A stretch of DNA of 64,000 nucleotides from Diospyros lotus (GCF_014633365.1 NC_068344.1:12539669-12603668); one strand, 5' to 3'; positions 32,089 to 45,924 are shown, numbered from the stretch's first letter. Numbers and translations: made by a program. The notes: generated from the letters alone by a model not told the origin.

Positions 32089-35000
32089 TGTAACACCCCA
32101 CTTTTCCCAAGCGTGTGTTAACTCAGGATTTCAGGAATATATATATTTTTTCAACATACACTTAACATAAATCATTCCCCAACAATCCCAGTCTACCTTC
32201 TTAGCATATCAAAGTTAATAATCAATAAGCTAAGAAATGTAATACCATCATAAATGCCAAAGCAAGATCGAAACCTCAAATGATATATAACCGTAAATTC
32301 CTTTTATAACCAAGTAACGGTATCGTTGTTCAACATGACATCATCAAAACAATACACATAACAACTGAATATCTAGTACATAGTCAAAGACCTACAAGAG
32401 ATCTAATATGTAAATATCGGCTACATCTCGATAACCTCTTTTCCATTGGCTTTGCTGCTTTCACCTAGAACGTTTGAATATTCTAAAGATATAGTCCAAA
32501 TTAGATGTTGAATCATCTAAGTGAGAGTTCAAAACATTTTTATGAATATATGCAAGTTCATAAACAAACTGACATATTCCGACATATCCTAACCTAAGAG
32601 AATCTCATATAGCGCTTAACCCATACCACGAGGAAAGAGCAATCTCTCTAAAGAAAACATAACCATATTAACACATTGGCATAACACAATCCTACTTAAG
32701 AGGGGCAACATCAACGCATGAACCCGAGTATCACCCCACGATCATGTCAAGCATTATGTTCCCATTCATAAGCATTCTGAATCTCAACACAACCCCGACC
32801 ACAAGAGGATCATATCAACACTATCCCCGGAATCAACGTTCACATTGGCAATAATGTTATTTCTCAAATGCATATTTGGGGTGGTGTCCATTCTCAGCCC
32901 TACCACTTGAGTACCATAGGGTGGTGTCCACCTCAACCCCATTACAAGTGGGTTACATAGCATTAATTCTTGGCACGCATCCCAAGTGCTATCAGTCAAG
33001 GCTATACCCTAAGTTAACATCCCACAACCCACATGGACAACACATAAACATATCAATGTCATAACCACAACATGTAACAATGCATCACATAAAATGACAT
33101 TTCAATGTACATATTTCAATACACATGTAAATAAACATTTTAAATGAACCATCAACATGAAATCAACCTATCACAGGTCAAACCATTTGTATGCAACAAA
33201 ACCAAGTATAAGGTCGAACCACCCCCAATAAACCAAGTTTTAGGTAGGAATACTCACTTTTGACGTATCTCAGAATATCTCGATTCTCGTGCCCAACCTC
33301 AAATTATCGCATTATTACTCAATTTTGAGTTTCAACGATCCTTAGACATTATATTCCCCCGAAGGAATATCAATATCTATTTTTTCATAATTGTCTCCTA
33401 ATTTTCTCTTATTTTCTTCATATTTTTCCCTTAATAATTCCAAAATAAATACCTCCTTAAGTATTTTTCTCAAATTCTCTTCCACTACAATTCATAAAAT
33501 ATTTTTCTCAAAATAAAAAAATAAATTTTGGGGAAAAATACTTTCATACGCACCCTCACGCGCCACCCACGCGCCCTGTGCGTAATGACCAACGCGTGCA
33601 CCACGCACGCCGGTCGTCTTCTACCTTTTTCTGGTCACCAACGATGCTCCAATCATCAATCTTTTTGCACCAACATGAAGAATCCTTCAAGTCGATCACG
33701 ATAGCATGCTTCTTGGCCTGAAAACACAACCGAAAATGCCCTAAATCTGCCAAATATAGTCTGACTCTAGTGACCCTACCTGATTTTTCGGCCAAGCTCG
33801 AAACTCACTTAAACTTACATGAAACCTCACCAATATCTCCAGAAATTCTCTCCACACACTAAGTGTAACACCCCACTTTTCCAAGGCGTGTCACTATGCT
33901 GGGATTCAACATATAAATACACATTTTCTTCCACGATACATCTCTTAATACCTTAAGTACCGTATTTTAAAGAAAATCCCCAACATATCATTACAAATGC
34001 AGAAGTAAGAATCGAAACCTGAAGAATATCATAATTTCATAATAACATCAAATGAACAACAATGTTCTCAACAGCTAACAAACTACAATATCCAGAAGGT
34101 GAAATAACATGTAAATCCGCTTCAGACTTAAGATAACAACTAGATACCTCCAACATACTCAAAAGATACCTCCAACTGACATTGAACCATAACAACATTA
34201 CATGATTGTTTCTCAAACATCATTCGTAATACATAACGTTCTTTTATTCTATGAGATTGTTCTCCAACGGAACATAAGTTTCTCAACATGACTAAAACAT
34301 AACCGAATCTTCATGAAAAAGCAAAATATTGGAACCACTTGCCAAGCCCATCGAACGCATCATCTTGTGTTGTTACATCTCAACCATTTTCTTGCCTTTG
34401 TTGCAAGTCCCAACTGGAATGCTTGAATATTCTAGGAGCATAGCCCAAGTTAGATGTTGAATCATCTAAGTAAGGGTTCAAAACAGTTATATTAATGCAT
34501 GATGCACGAACATTGACAAACAAATACCCTAGTCTAACTTTCTTAGAAATTCATCCCGACACGAAACCCTAGGTAGTCATCCCAGCATGCACACATGGCA
34601 CGTGAGACCCCTGTACGTTCTTCTGGCAAACACCCTTGGGAATTATGGCTACACTATCAGGGTAACATCCCTTCCCATTCACAAGTATCGATATGCCAAT
34701 AATATCATGCCAAGTGAAAAATCACGACTATCGACGCCATAATATATATGTATAGATATGACAAGATGTACATAATTATAAGTAATTTGGCAACCTTCAT
34801 GAATATCATGCTCAATATAGGCAAAACATACCACATATGAGTTCATGGGAAAAAACCACATGTAACAAAATAGTTTTTAGGTAGAACTACTTAGCTTGTC
34901 TTAGCCTCTCAAGCTTCCTCGGCTCTCATGCCCAATCTCAATTTTCGTGCCAAACCTTAATAATCGTATTGTTATCCAATCTCAAGCTCCAATGATCCCT

Positions 35001-37050
35001 GGCCATCATATTTATTCAAAAAAGTATCAATATCTATTTTTCCATAATTTTCTCTTATTTTCTTCCTATTTTCCCTCAATAAATCCAAAATAAATAACTC
35101 CTCAAACATTTTCTCAAATTTTCTTTCACCAAAAATCATAAAATAATTTCTAAGAAATTTCTAAAAAAATCCACAAGAAAATACCTTTGTACACGCTCTC
35201 ATGCACTAGCCACACGCGTCGGTTGTCTTCTTAGGCAAGTCCCTCACCATCTTGTAGATTTCTTAAGTCAATCCAAGAAGTACCTTCCTTAGCTCGAAAA
35301 ATCCACCAAAAGGCCCTTGATCGATCGGTTTAATGCTCGACTTCGGCGACAACCCAATTTTCTGGCCAAGCTTCAAAACCCACTCGATTTCACTCCAAAA
35401 TGCACTAAACTCTCCAGAATTCTTCCTCTTGACTTGGGGAAAAAAATCCCCTTATCCACACTCTCAAACACATGAATTTCTGTTTGAATTTATCAGCCAA
35501 ACCCTCCTCTATTTATAGGCGAAATACGGAATAAAAATGGTCACATTCGGCCGTTTTCTTCGATCTTATGCCACCTCTGATGCTTCATCATGACCTGAGG
35601 CCTATCCCTAATCCCTTTGAGACCTTCATCAGCTTCCCAGGCGAACACAATGCGACAGCTGACTTGTTGCAATGTTCACACTACAACTTTGCTAAATTGT
35701 ATTTTTGCCCATTTGAAACTTCATTTTGCATTTCGGCCCTCATTTCAAGTCCTTAGACTTTAATATTTTACCAATTGAACCCCTAAGTCTCGTGCTTCAC
35801 AATTGGCCCAAAAATTTTGGAGAAATATCATTTCCACCCCCTTTTCAACTAAAATTGAAAATTATACTTAGGCCTAAATGTACGTATTAACCGTGAATCC
35901 TTTTGTTTCATCCTAAAATCACTTCAGGGTTGTTCTATTTACAAAACCAAAGTCTCTTAAGGGTTCCGTTGACTTTTCTGGAGTCCCTTACGACCATTCA
36001 ATTTCTCAACTTGAATCATAACTGTACCGAAAACTGTCTCTGATTTGACCACTTTTAGTGTCATAAATCAAATCTCAAGACACTCGTCAATGACATATTT
36101 TTTTCCTGAGATATTTTCATTTTGGGGCATTCCTTGCAATCAATTCGGTCACCCATAACTGTGAGAAATTAACGATAACTCTAATTTATCTGAAAATTTC
36201 ACTTATAACCCAAGATAAATTACACTTGAGTCCTTTCAAAAATCTCGGCTATTACACCAAGGAAAAAAAACCCTCTATCCAAAAGCTCCAAAACACTCCC
36301 AAACTCGAACAATTTGATGCTCAATATTTGGCCAAAACCCATGCTATTTATAGGCAAAAATTGGCCATCCCTCGGCCAATCACTAGCCATTGCATCGCCC
36401 CTAAGCTTCCTAGGATAATAGTGGCCATACCCTGGCAAGATTAAGCCATCCCATCTCTAGATTTGGCTCCACATGCGGTGGCAGGTTGGCTACTACATTC
36501 ACACTACAAGTTTGAAAAATTACACTTTCAGCCCAAGCTTCTTCCAAATGCCATTTTGGCCTTCATTTCAAGTCCTCAAGTTCTGATATTTTACCACTTG
36601 AACCCCTAAGTCCCACGATTCTCAATTGGCCCAACAAATTTGGCAAAATATCATTTTCAACCCCTTTTCAACTAGAATAAAAATTACACTTAGTCCCGAA
36701 TGCATGTTTTGATCACAAACCCTTTTTGTTTCATCCCAAAACCACTTAAAGGTTGTTCCCTATGCAAAATATGAATCTTCTTAGGGTTTTGTTAACTTCC
36801 CGAAAGTCCCTTACCATCATTCAATCTTTCAGGATATAACTTAGCTATATCAAAAATTATCTCCGTCTTGATTTCCTTCAATGCCATAAATCTTATCTCG
36901 AGATGCTTGTCGACCTCATAACTTATTTTTCTTAGATAATTACGTTATGGGGTACTCCCTTCCATCAATTCGACAATTAATAAGCTACATTCTCAAACCA
37001 ATTTCCAATTTCTTGAACTTACTTAACACTACGTAATACGAGGTATTACA
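32089..37050 (-). mobile_element. Solo LTR in copia element 3 gag, containing another solo LTR
   Basis: Plus-strand ends are TGTAACACCCCAC and GGTATTACA. TCTTA flanks both sides exactly (32084-32088 and 37051-37055). It is 4962 bp, or about 2.56 kb without the inner LTR at 33864-36256. A minus-strand TATA box (CCTATAAATAGC as reverse complement) lies at 36343-36354, so its orientation is minus. ORFs at 32784-33795 and 36220-36444 are chance. Confidence 0.88.
33864..36256 (-). mobile_element. Inner solo LTR, same family and orientation as its host LTR
   Basis: It starts TGTAACACCCCACTTTTCC, nearly identical to the start of the host LTR at 32089, and ends GGCTATTACA. It is 2393 bp, flanked by CTAAG (33859-33863) and CCAAG (36257-36261), a duplication with one transition. 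A minus-strand TATAAATAG box lies at 35509-35519. The host LTR resumes directly after it with sequence homologous to the inner copy near 35410-35460. Confidence 0.86.
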
Positions 37051-37134
37051 TCTTAGATCTCATCTTTTTTTTCTTAGAGCCCATAAGAAAGATAATGCCT
37101 TTTTCCTTTTTGATAGACTACTCATGTAATACCC
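37051..37134 (-). pseudogene. Copia element 3: short gag segment between two solo LTRs
   Basis: These 84 bp lie between the TCTTA duplication of one solo LTR and the start of the next. On the minus strand they encode a Lys-rich stretch typical of the region between the gag core and the zinc knuckle. They belong to the gag pieces at 31911-32088 and 39594-40174. Confidence 0.65.
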
Positions 37135-39593
37135 AAGAATTTTTAAAGAACTCAAAGTGTAATTTATTTTGGGTCATAAATAGAATTTTCAGAAGTTTTG
37201 GGGCTTAAGAATAAATTATTCTAATATGAGTGATTGAATCAACTATAGGGAGTGCCCTGGAGTGTAAATGTCTCAGGGAAATGATATGGTATTAATGAGC
37301 ATTTCGAGAAGTGATTTATGGTATTGAAAGAAATCAAATCAAAGACAGTTTTCGGTACAACTATGATTTGGGTTGAAAAATTTAATGATTATAGGGGACT
37401 TTCGGGAAGTCAATGGATCCCTAAAGGGGCTTCCGTTTTACATAAGGATCAACCCTAAGGTGGTTTCGGGATGAAACAATAGCTCGGTGAGGACACAGGG
37501 GCAAAATCGTCTTTATCGAGTAATCTTTGAGTTATTAATTTTGCATTTTCAGTATCGTAATGCAAATTAATTTAATATTTGAGGATGTAATTGTAATTAG
37601 AGTATTACCCAAGTGAAATTAAGAGGAAATTTGGGTTCAAAAGTGTAATTTCTCTTACAGCATAATGTAATATATATAGTTATATATATTTATATATGTG
37701 CATATGTGTGTGCGCATGAGATGGCTGGCAGCAAACTTAATGGTTAAGTTTTAGCTACAAGTGGGATGGAAGAAGTGATGGCTGGGCAGAGGAAGCTTCA
37801 TGGCTAAGTCTTCTACAAAGTGGTGCAAGTGGGTATATATATGTGGAAATGAAGAAGAGAATGGGAAGAAAATGGAAGTAAGGATGACAGCAAGATGGCC
37901 GAGAAAAGCAGAGAAACTAGGAGCCGATCGTTGGAAGCCAAGGCTGGCCGGAGGCAACAACCAATAGTAGCGATGGCGGAGGTGGCTGGCGACCATGGCA
38001 GTAACGAAGCTATCGTTACAACAGTTGGGTAGTGCGCGACGGAGCTGGGAAGCACTCGGAGGAGGTCGAAGGAGCGACTGGCGAGGCTAGAGTTGGCCAC
38101 ACAACAAGCGGCTATGGCAACATGCTGCAAGCTCAAGCCGCTGGCGGAGGCTCGAAAGTGCGAGGTGTGGTAACTGGCGCGAGGCTGCCATGCGTGAAGA
38201 AGCATAGAAGGAAGGAGGAAAACGAAGGAGAAGAAAAAGAAAAAGAAAAAATATGGAAAAATAGGAAAAAGGTTTCAAAAAATTCAAAAAAAATCTAAGG
38301 ATTAATTTGGGGCTAAATGAGCATGCCAAGGTTAAGAAATTATCTGGGCAGGCATTTCAAGGTCGGGGAACGCATATCGAGAAAGCCTGGGAAGGTAAGT
38401 CAAGGTAAGTGGTTCTATTCCAAAAACTTTATTTGGTTTCGTATAAATGATTAGTTAGTTCAAGTGAGCAGTTTTACCCTCCATAACTTGAGTTGTTTCA
38501 TATAAATATGATATCTAGGGATCGTTCAGACTCAAGGTTGAGTATAAGTGCAATTATTTGAGGCTGAGCATGAGAATCGAGGATTTGCATGCAAATCGAG
38601 GCATTCTGAGTACGTCTAAAGGTGAGTGGTTTTATCCCAAAATTTATATGTGTTATGTTTTGCTTATATTGAGCATGATATTTATGACGATTGTTAAATC
38701 ATATGTAATTTATGTACATCTTGTCATATCTGTACATATATTGTTGCATCGGTAGTCATGATTTTTTCTTGACATGATATTGTTGGCATATCGATATTTG
38801 TGTTAGGATGGGATGTCTCCATGATAGTGTAGCTGTAATTCCCCAAGGGTAATAATGGAACAACGTTTGGTAGTATCCCGAAAGTATGATGGGATTACTA
38901 CCGACGTTTTGTATCGAGCGAGAGGGTCAGGGAAGTTACACTAGAGCAAATGTTTGTTCATGTATTTGCATCATGCATTCATGTATTTGTTTTTAAATCC
39001 TCACTAGAAGATTCATATTCTAATTGGGTTATACCCTGGAATATTCAAACGTTCTAGTTGAGACTTGCAACTTAGGCAAGAGAGTAGTTGAGATGTAGTG
39101 GCACGGAGTGACGTGTCTGATGAGTTTGGAAGGTTGTTCCGGTATTTAGCTTCTTTAGGAAGATTCATTTATGTTGAGAGATTTATGATCCATTGATGAG
39201 TTGTCTTGTTAAATGTAAGAATGTACGTATAACGAATAATATTTGAGAAATTGATAATGTAATATTGTTTAATGTTGTTTAAGGTATTTATTGGTTATGT
39301 TAAGGTATCATTTGATTGTATCAGATAGTTGTTATTTTTGAGAAATGAGTTTCCATGTATTTAAGTATTTGAAGATATGATGGTACGGATTTTTATGTTA
39401 TGATAAAAGTGAATTCGGTTATGTACCATATCAAGTTTCGATTGTTGATTCCGCATTTATAATGATATGTTGGGGGGGGTTTCCTTTGGAATGTGGTACT
39501 TAAGGTATTAAGAATTATATTTTGTAAAGAGAATGTGTATTTTTATGTTGAGCCCTTATATAATGACACGTCCTGAGAAGGTGGGGTGTTACA
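37135..39593 (+). mobile_element. Solo LTR in copia element 3 gag, plus orientation
   Basis: It starts TGTAATACCCAAGAATTTTT and ends GGGGTGTTACA, 2459 bp. Flanks are ACTCA (37130-37134) and GCTCA (39594-39598), with one transition. The first 100 bases closely match the solo LTR at 27333. A TATATATAT stretch lies at 37834-37842. The GC-rich patch at 37900-38200 yields ORFs in several frames that are not genes. A short GGGGGGGG run occurs near 39473. Confidence 0.85.
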
Positions 39594-40174
39594 GCTCAGC
39601 AATCTTCAACATACCCAATAATTCTGGCAAGGTTTTCTCCATACCATTCATATGAAAGTTCATAACAAATTGGTTATAACTTTTTGGCAGAGATTGAATA
39701 ATCAAATCAGTATAGAGATCATTATCCATGATTAAGCCTAATTGTTCCAAATTCTCAATCAGACCCATCATATGGATCATATCAGGTGCAACTGGAGAAC
39801 CTTCAGCCATTTTGGGTCGAAAAAGCTCCTTAGAGGTCTCATACCTCTCAAATCTTTCCTGCTCTTGGAACATTTCCTTGAGATGCAAGATTATAGAAGG
39901 CGCATCCATATGTTCATGTTGCTTTTGCAACTTAGGCATCATGGATGCTAACATGATACACTAAGCATCACCAACATCTTCCTTATGCTTTTGCCAAATC
40001 TCTATATCATCAATAGTTGCATCTTCAGCTAGTTCGGGAGGAATAGAAGACTATTGCATAGAGCTTCTTCTCATGCTTGAGAACAATTCTCAAGTTTCTA
40101 TACCAGTCCATGAAATTTGTATCATTTAATGGATTCTTTTCTAAGATAGATTTCAATGAAAGAGAATTTGCCAT
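39594..40174 (-). pseudogene. Copia element 3: gag core (UBN2-type), decayed
   Basis: This is the capsid-like gag protein of a Ty1/copia element. From the ATG at 40174 (minus) it reads MANSLSLKSILEKNPLNDTN and then WYRNLRIVLKHEKKLYAI. After a frameshift and stops near 40040 it resumes as MLASMMPKLQKQHEHMDAPS, ERYETSKELFRPKMAEG, MMGLIENLEQLGL and LIIQSLPKSYNQFVMNFHMN to LLGMLKIAEL. It is then cut by a solo LTR. The complete domain order is gag core, Lys-rich linker, zinc knuckle, spread over about 8 kb by insertions. Confidence 0.92.
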
Positions 40175-43017
40175 GATCTACAGCATTAAGAAAATATAAG
40201 ATTAGATGCATGTAATGATCAATTTAAAACCTAACAATGGTCTTTCTATTAATGAGTTAATCCACTATTTTACTTAAGTTAATAGCCCTCACTATTGGCT
40301 CAGGAGGTCCCATTAAAAAACCTCCTAGTGGCTAGGATCCCTTTTTAACTTGACTTGACCTTGACGGAGGCCAACAAGCCAAGTCGAATTTGATTAGGTA
40401 GGTAACACTTACCATTCCCATTATCGTAAATAACGTTAAACCCTTTGTCCAATCCTAACCTTAACGGAGGCCAAAAAGTTAGAACAGATTTGGGGGACAT
40501 TATTTACTTCATGGAACTCCTAGATCAGTTAGCTAGATAACTATTATCCTTGCATCTTATGCAACTCCCTAACCATGCCTCTAAAATCCCTTAACCTTGA
40601 CGAATGCCAACAAGTTGATGAATTTTAGTTAAGTCCAACCCATCGATTAAAGATAACACTTATCTCATGATGTGAGGTGTCGACGTGGTCATAGACCTTG
40701 ATGAAGGCCAACAAGTCATGTGACGAAGAAGATTGCGAGCTCACACCATGTTGATGGAAGGCAATAAAGTTATTGGTGGACTTAATATTTTAACAAATAA
40801 TGAGGGATTTGTTATTTGGTCTCATCATGCCTAATATGCATATTATCACATACACAACAACAACATATTTTAAAAAAAACCCTAGGCATGCATACTATCA
40901 CATAGTTTCAATAAATTAAAATGTGTGCAATCATGGACTTTATCTATACTAATTTCCTTAAGCCATAGGAAATTAGCGGGTCTCAAACCTAGGACATCAT
41001 ACACAAGTCTTTGAAAGGCTTGCTTCATGTCTCCTTGGTTTCTTCTCTTGGAAAACTCCTTGTCTCCTTGGTGAGCTCCTTGGCTTCAGCTTTATCACCG
41101 TCATTGTACATCAACCCTAATTCTATGCTAAACTAGTTTTACATCAAATGTAAAGAAACCTTATGTTACATATGAGGGGAGTTTAGATGAGAAGAGTATG
41201 TATGATAGAATTAGAGAAAGGCAAGGGCATGCATGCCTTATTTACCAAAAGAAATTAATTACAATAATTACAACCCATATATAAACAAACAAAGCACAAT
41301 CCCATTGGTCTTATAGTCCATGATCTTCACACCATGCAACAATACATTAAAATTGCATGAAGATATGCATAATTACCATAATTAATGCATTTGTCTTTAT
41401 TTGAACTATAATCATGATAAACATTAATTAATATTTAACACTTAAATACTAATTAACATATCAATATTCTAATTGCTCAAGAAAGGAATTTAATTGCATA
41501 ATCCAATTAAGCAAAATAAATATAGTTGATTAAGATCAATTTTGACTTTTGGTCAAAATTATGATTTTAGCACACGCACGAATTAGGGATTTAATTTGGG
41601 CTTATTTTGGCCCTCTAAATTTTTGTGCCAATTGGGTTTAATAGGGATCTTTCAAGGCTTCAAAAACCTTAAATTTAGAAGAAATAAAATTGCCTCTTTT
41701 AAAGCAATAATGTGCTGCCACCTCTAGTACCAATCCTAGTCAAACTATGATAGATTCTTATTTGGGTTTTGTTTCTTCCTTTTCCTTATCCACCATACCT
41801 CCAAATTAAAACAGAAAAACAAAACCTTTTGGGACTTTAAAATAGAAAAATTCCATCCCTAAAACATCTAGGATTTTCAGCCCTAATCATTACATACAAG
41901 GGTAAAAAACCCTAGACTCCATAAAGCCTAAATTTTTGCCATTTATATGCATCTTATGCATTTTGTTTTGTCCCAAAATTTCAAGAAGCTGTAACCACGA
42001 TTTCAGTGACCCAAAACAACAATAAAACGGCCCTCAATGCCCTAGATTATTTCGACCAATAATCCACACATGAACCGAAGCAAATCGACACATCAAGGTA
42101 CTCTTTTTGCCTCTTTAAGTCTCAAAATCGATTCTGTTTTGCACCAAAATTTTATAGCAATTGGTGGCCCGTCTTTGGAGACTTAATACATCAAGAAATC
42201 ATGTGAGGGAGTCCAAGAACACCCAAACATCAATCAGAATCCATTGGAGCAAAGACTCAAGGTTTCACAAAGCCTAATCATGCACCAATCGCATCTCATG
42301 CAAGACATCCACTATTTATCAAATAAACAGTATGTATATGATGTATTTACACTCAAATCAATAAAAGAAATCATATATATTTTATTGACATCCTCTTCTT
42401 CCCACTGTTCTTGATTTCGAAAATCAAAACAAGCAAGATAGGGCTTTACATGCATATCAATCGGCCAACTCAATCAAAACAATTTTGATTCATTTTTTTG
42501 GCTTATTTATCATATAAACAACATATTTAATAAACCAAAATCATGAAAAATCAAGTTTTGTTGATCAATAAAATCAAACAGCCCCTAGGTGCCCAAATCC
42601 ATAAGATGCGACATATGTATGTGTTCATGATGTCCAATTTTCATGATTTCACAAAACACAAAATACAACAGTTTTTTATTTCATTTAAGAACACAAAAAT
42701 ACATTAAATCAAGTTCTTAAAATCTGGAAAATAAAGTTCCATGAACACAAAAAAAAAAAAAAAAAAATCAGCAGCCCTATAGCCACCAAAACCCTAGCCA
42801 CAACCCATGAAACCTAGGTAAATTACTTGGATTTCTATTCTAATTGATCATACCAATCAAAATCTCATATGAACACTTCATATCAATTTGTTTTCATGTT
42901 TAAACAGATTTTAATCTCATTAAAATCCTTTTTATGCCTTTGACCAAAAAGAACATCATGATTATAATCAAATAAACATGAGACATGCGCTTATCGAACC
43001 TATTCCCTATGGAGTTG
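40175..43017 (-). other. Copia element 3: long 5' leader
   Basis: This is non-coding sequence between the primer site and gag, about 2.8 kb, longer than usual for copia leaders. Five versions of a CTTGTTGGCC-type phrase (minus sense) lie at 40310-40800 and correspond to those in the element 2 leader. The gag-proximal 100 bases also match the element 2 leader. A run of about 21 A lies at 42749-42769. The part at 40850-43000 has no identified origin and may be an additional insertion. Confidence 0.5.
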
Positions 43018-43029
43018 TCTCTGATACCA
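43018..43029 (-). other. Copia element 3: primer binding site
   Basis: The minus strand reads TGGTATCAGAGA, which pairs with the 3' end of initiator Met-tRNA at 11 of 12 bases. It lies one base from the LTR end, as in other plant copia elements. Confidence 0.85.
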
Positions 43030-43030
43030 C

Positions 43031-44433
43031 TGAAGGAATCTGTGTGGACAAGTACAATGGAATTTAAAAAAATTTATTCACAGATGTCCTTAGAGGACAG
43101 GCTCCTGGGGAATAGATCATAGAAGAAGGATAAGTTATTACCTTTTGTAGTGCAAGTCACTAAAAAGTATGATCGCCTAGCTGCACAATCGCCCAACCTT
43201 TAATGAGTAATCCATGCGAACAACATTTGGAATCTCAACTGGAGCGGCTTCCCTAAAGTATAGTGCTAACTTAATGGGAGGGTGGAATTTTGGAGGCAAA
43301 AGGATACCTTTGAGTATGGCCGAAAAGCACACTCACAACTAGGGTTTTTGGCAATCACAAAGATCATTAACTTTTTAACTCTCAACAAAGGTATATATAG
43401 AGTCTTGATGAAAACCCTAGCTTGTGTGGCCTAAAGCCCATGAGTGTGGCCCCTCTTCCATTGGGCTTGACTTTATTTAAACATTTTAAACTAGCCACTA
43501 ATAGCCCAAATTAAATTCCTTAATCCAACCCATTAATCCTAGGTAAGTGGTAAATAAAATCAACTAATAATTTAGGCTAAAAAGTCACCAAACGCTAAAG
43601 TCCAATAAGCATCAATATCCAAATTAGGATTTGCATCTTTGCCAAGAACATTAAGTGACTTTAATCCCATATTATTAGGAGCATTATTTACATTAATTTT
43701 CTTAATATTAATCTCATTAATATCTAGGAAATTCTAGCTCTTACACTTAGGTTTACTCACAAAATCTATCGAGCCCGCAATTACCTCATCATGTTGTCCT
43801 ATTACGTGTGATCTATTAGGCTTCTACATATGTTGGCAATGATTCTTTTTCCTAAAATAACCATAGACCTTGAGTAGGATCTAACAATCTATCAAGGTCC
43901 CCAATTAGTAAAAGGATCAATAACGATCACTAACCTCTCAGTGGAAGCTACAATCATGTATGTGTAATGTTATCCCTTCATTGGTTTAAAGTATCTCAAC
44001 AAAATAGAGGATTGGATTAGGTGTCACCTTTTCTAAGTTTGGAGTCTCTATCTTTGATATATAAAAAGGATAACTTTAAGAGTATTTGATTTAAGATCCA
44101 ATCTCAAATCAAATTCTCAATATGCACAGATTTAACAATTATCTTTTCATCAAAGGGGCCCAAGAGACAATCTCCCATTAAGGGTCAATGAATCCTCTCT
44201 AGGTCACTCACAACCTTCATATGCTTTATGACATACCCAATCACCATCGAGTTCACACCCTTTACTGGATGATTTCATAATAAAGTCAAAGTATGCGAAT
44301 CCACACACAAGATACTATGGTGACCACAAGTCAAATGATGACTTTACACAGCCGCCACTGGGGTTTCCATAGACACCTAAAACCTTTATGGAATCCCATG
44401 TCAGGTCAGGTCTAGTGAACTTGTTCTCCAACA
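43031..44433 (-). repeat. Copia element 3: 5' LTR
   Basis: On the minus strand it starts TGTTGGAGAACAAGTTCAC and ends AGATTCCTTCA, abutting the primer site, length 1403 bp. A minus-strand CTATATATACC box lies near 43387-43397. The U3 half matches the fragment at 24672-25324. The matching 3' LTR and the target duplication were not found, because the left part of the element is replaced by element 2 sequence. Confidence 0.8.
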
Positions 44434-45895
44434 AGCACTTATGGCATGGAGCCGAGATATCTAAGAAAAATAATATGGTATTGACGAAAATTTTGAGGCA
44501 AGATTTATGGCATCGATAGAAGTTGGATCAGAGACAGTTTTCGGTACAGCTATGTTTTAAGCTGAAAAACTAAATTATCATAAGAGACTTTCGAGAAGTC
44601 AACGGAACCTCGAGAAGGTTTATATTTTTCATAAGGAACAACCCTTGGTTTCAGGAGGAAACAAAAGGGTTTACAGTCAAAACGCACATTCGGGCCTAAC
44701 TGTAATTTCTTAATTTTTCTTGAGGGAGATCGAAAGGACGTTATTCCTTAATCTTCGAGGATGAAATGAAAGGTTTAGAGTTTGAGGGTCGTAATGGAAC
44801 TATTGGGAAGCTCAAGAGACTCAAGGAAATGATAAAAGTGCAAATCGAAAAGATTATGGGGTCAAAGTGTAATTTTGTAAAGTCTTGCAATGAGGACATT
44901 ACCATGGCCTACCAGCCACATTTTTGGTTACCGACCGTTGCTTTCGACCATGAGGGACCATAGAAAAGTGGTCGGGAAGGCCCTAGGAGTAGGCCTAGGC
45001 CGACATTGCCCACTGAGGTAGCTGATTTTCTGAGATTTATAGCCGTATCTTGGCCTAAATTTTTGGGCATTGAATCCGAGTTTTAGGGGTCAGATGTTGG
45101 CGTGTTTGGGTCAATCTGGGGCAGGTAGAAGCCATAAAGACATTGGATTGGGTAGCCATGAGCATTTCAAGACTCGGTGTTGCCTATAAATAAAGGATGG
45201 TCGAATCTTTCAAAGAAAATTAATCTCATTAATTCGGTCATTTGAGAGAAAATTGAAGGAAATGGATAAGAGGCTTTTGTTCCCCATGTCCAGAGAGTCA
45301 TTTTTGGAAAGTTTGATCAAGCTTCGTCGAGATTTGAGGGTGATTTTAGGCTTGGCTAGAAAAATGGGCTTCAACGGAATTTGGGTTTGGGTAGTCAAAA
45401 AATGGCTCTGATTAAGAGGTTTGAAGCTATAATCCTATAGATGATGAAGAGAGGAAGGTGTAGGTTCAAATGGGAGGCGAAATAGAGCTTAGACGAAGAA
45501 GAAAAGTAAAAAAAAATATAGTTGGTTCATGATCGCCAGTGAACTGCCCAAGGAAGAAGATCGGCGTGTGTAAAACAAGCTTTACCAAGCCCTTGCATGT
45601 GGAGGCACATGAAAGAGAAGGAGGTGGTGCGTAAGGACGTGTCCTTTGCCAAAAATTTTTGAAAAAAATATGAAAAAATCAATAAAAATAAGATGAAGAG
45701 GTTTGTACAAAAATATTTGGTGCTTACCTTTCGGATTTCTGAGATTTCTCAACAAACTAGCCTCAATAAGCGTGCATTCAAAGCAAAGGGTCAGTGGCTT
45801 TCCCCAAAAGCTTATATATGTTATAATTTGCTTACGTTGAGCATGATAGTCATGAAGGTGGCTAAGTTATATGAGGATTTTGTCATATTTGTGCA
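44434..45895 (+). repeat. Truncated LTR fragment (family of the LTR at 27333)
   Basis: From about 44440 the sequence follows the LTR at 27333 (for example GAGATRTYTAAG, ATGATATGGTA and GATTTATGRCATCGA) through the TATAAATA box at 45185-45192. It continues to GTCATATTTGTGCA, which matches GTCATATCTGTACA of the LTR at 37135. The first 150 bases are missing where copia element 3 inserted. The right end stops abruptly at 45895 at a Helitron-like terminus. The ORF at 44766-44963 is not a gene. Confidence 0.78.
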
Positions 45896-45924
45896 CTAGC
45901 GTATATCCGTGCCTAAAAACACGG
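45896..45924 (-). mobile_element. Helitron-like 3' terminus
   Basis: On the minus strand a stem-loop CCGTG-8 nt-CACGG (45907-45924) is followed by ATATACG and CTAG. A T then belongs to the LTR fragment. LTR homology to the copy at 37135 breaks exactly at A|CTAG, as expected for Helitron insertion between A and T. The other Helitron end was not located, so the element's extent is unknown. TCTATATAATAAA motifs at 46174 and 47809 resemble Helitron 5' ends but are in the other orientation. Confidence 0.42.
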
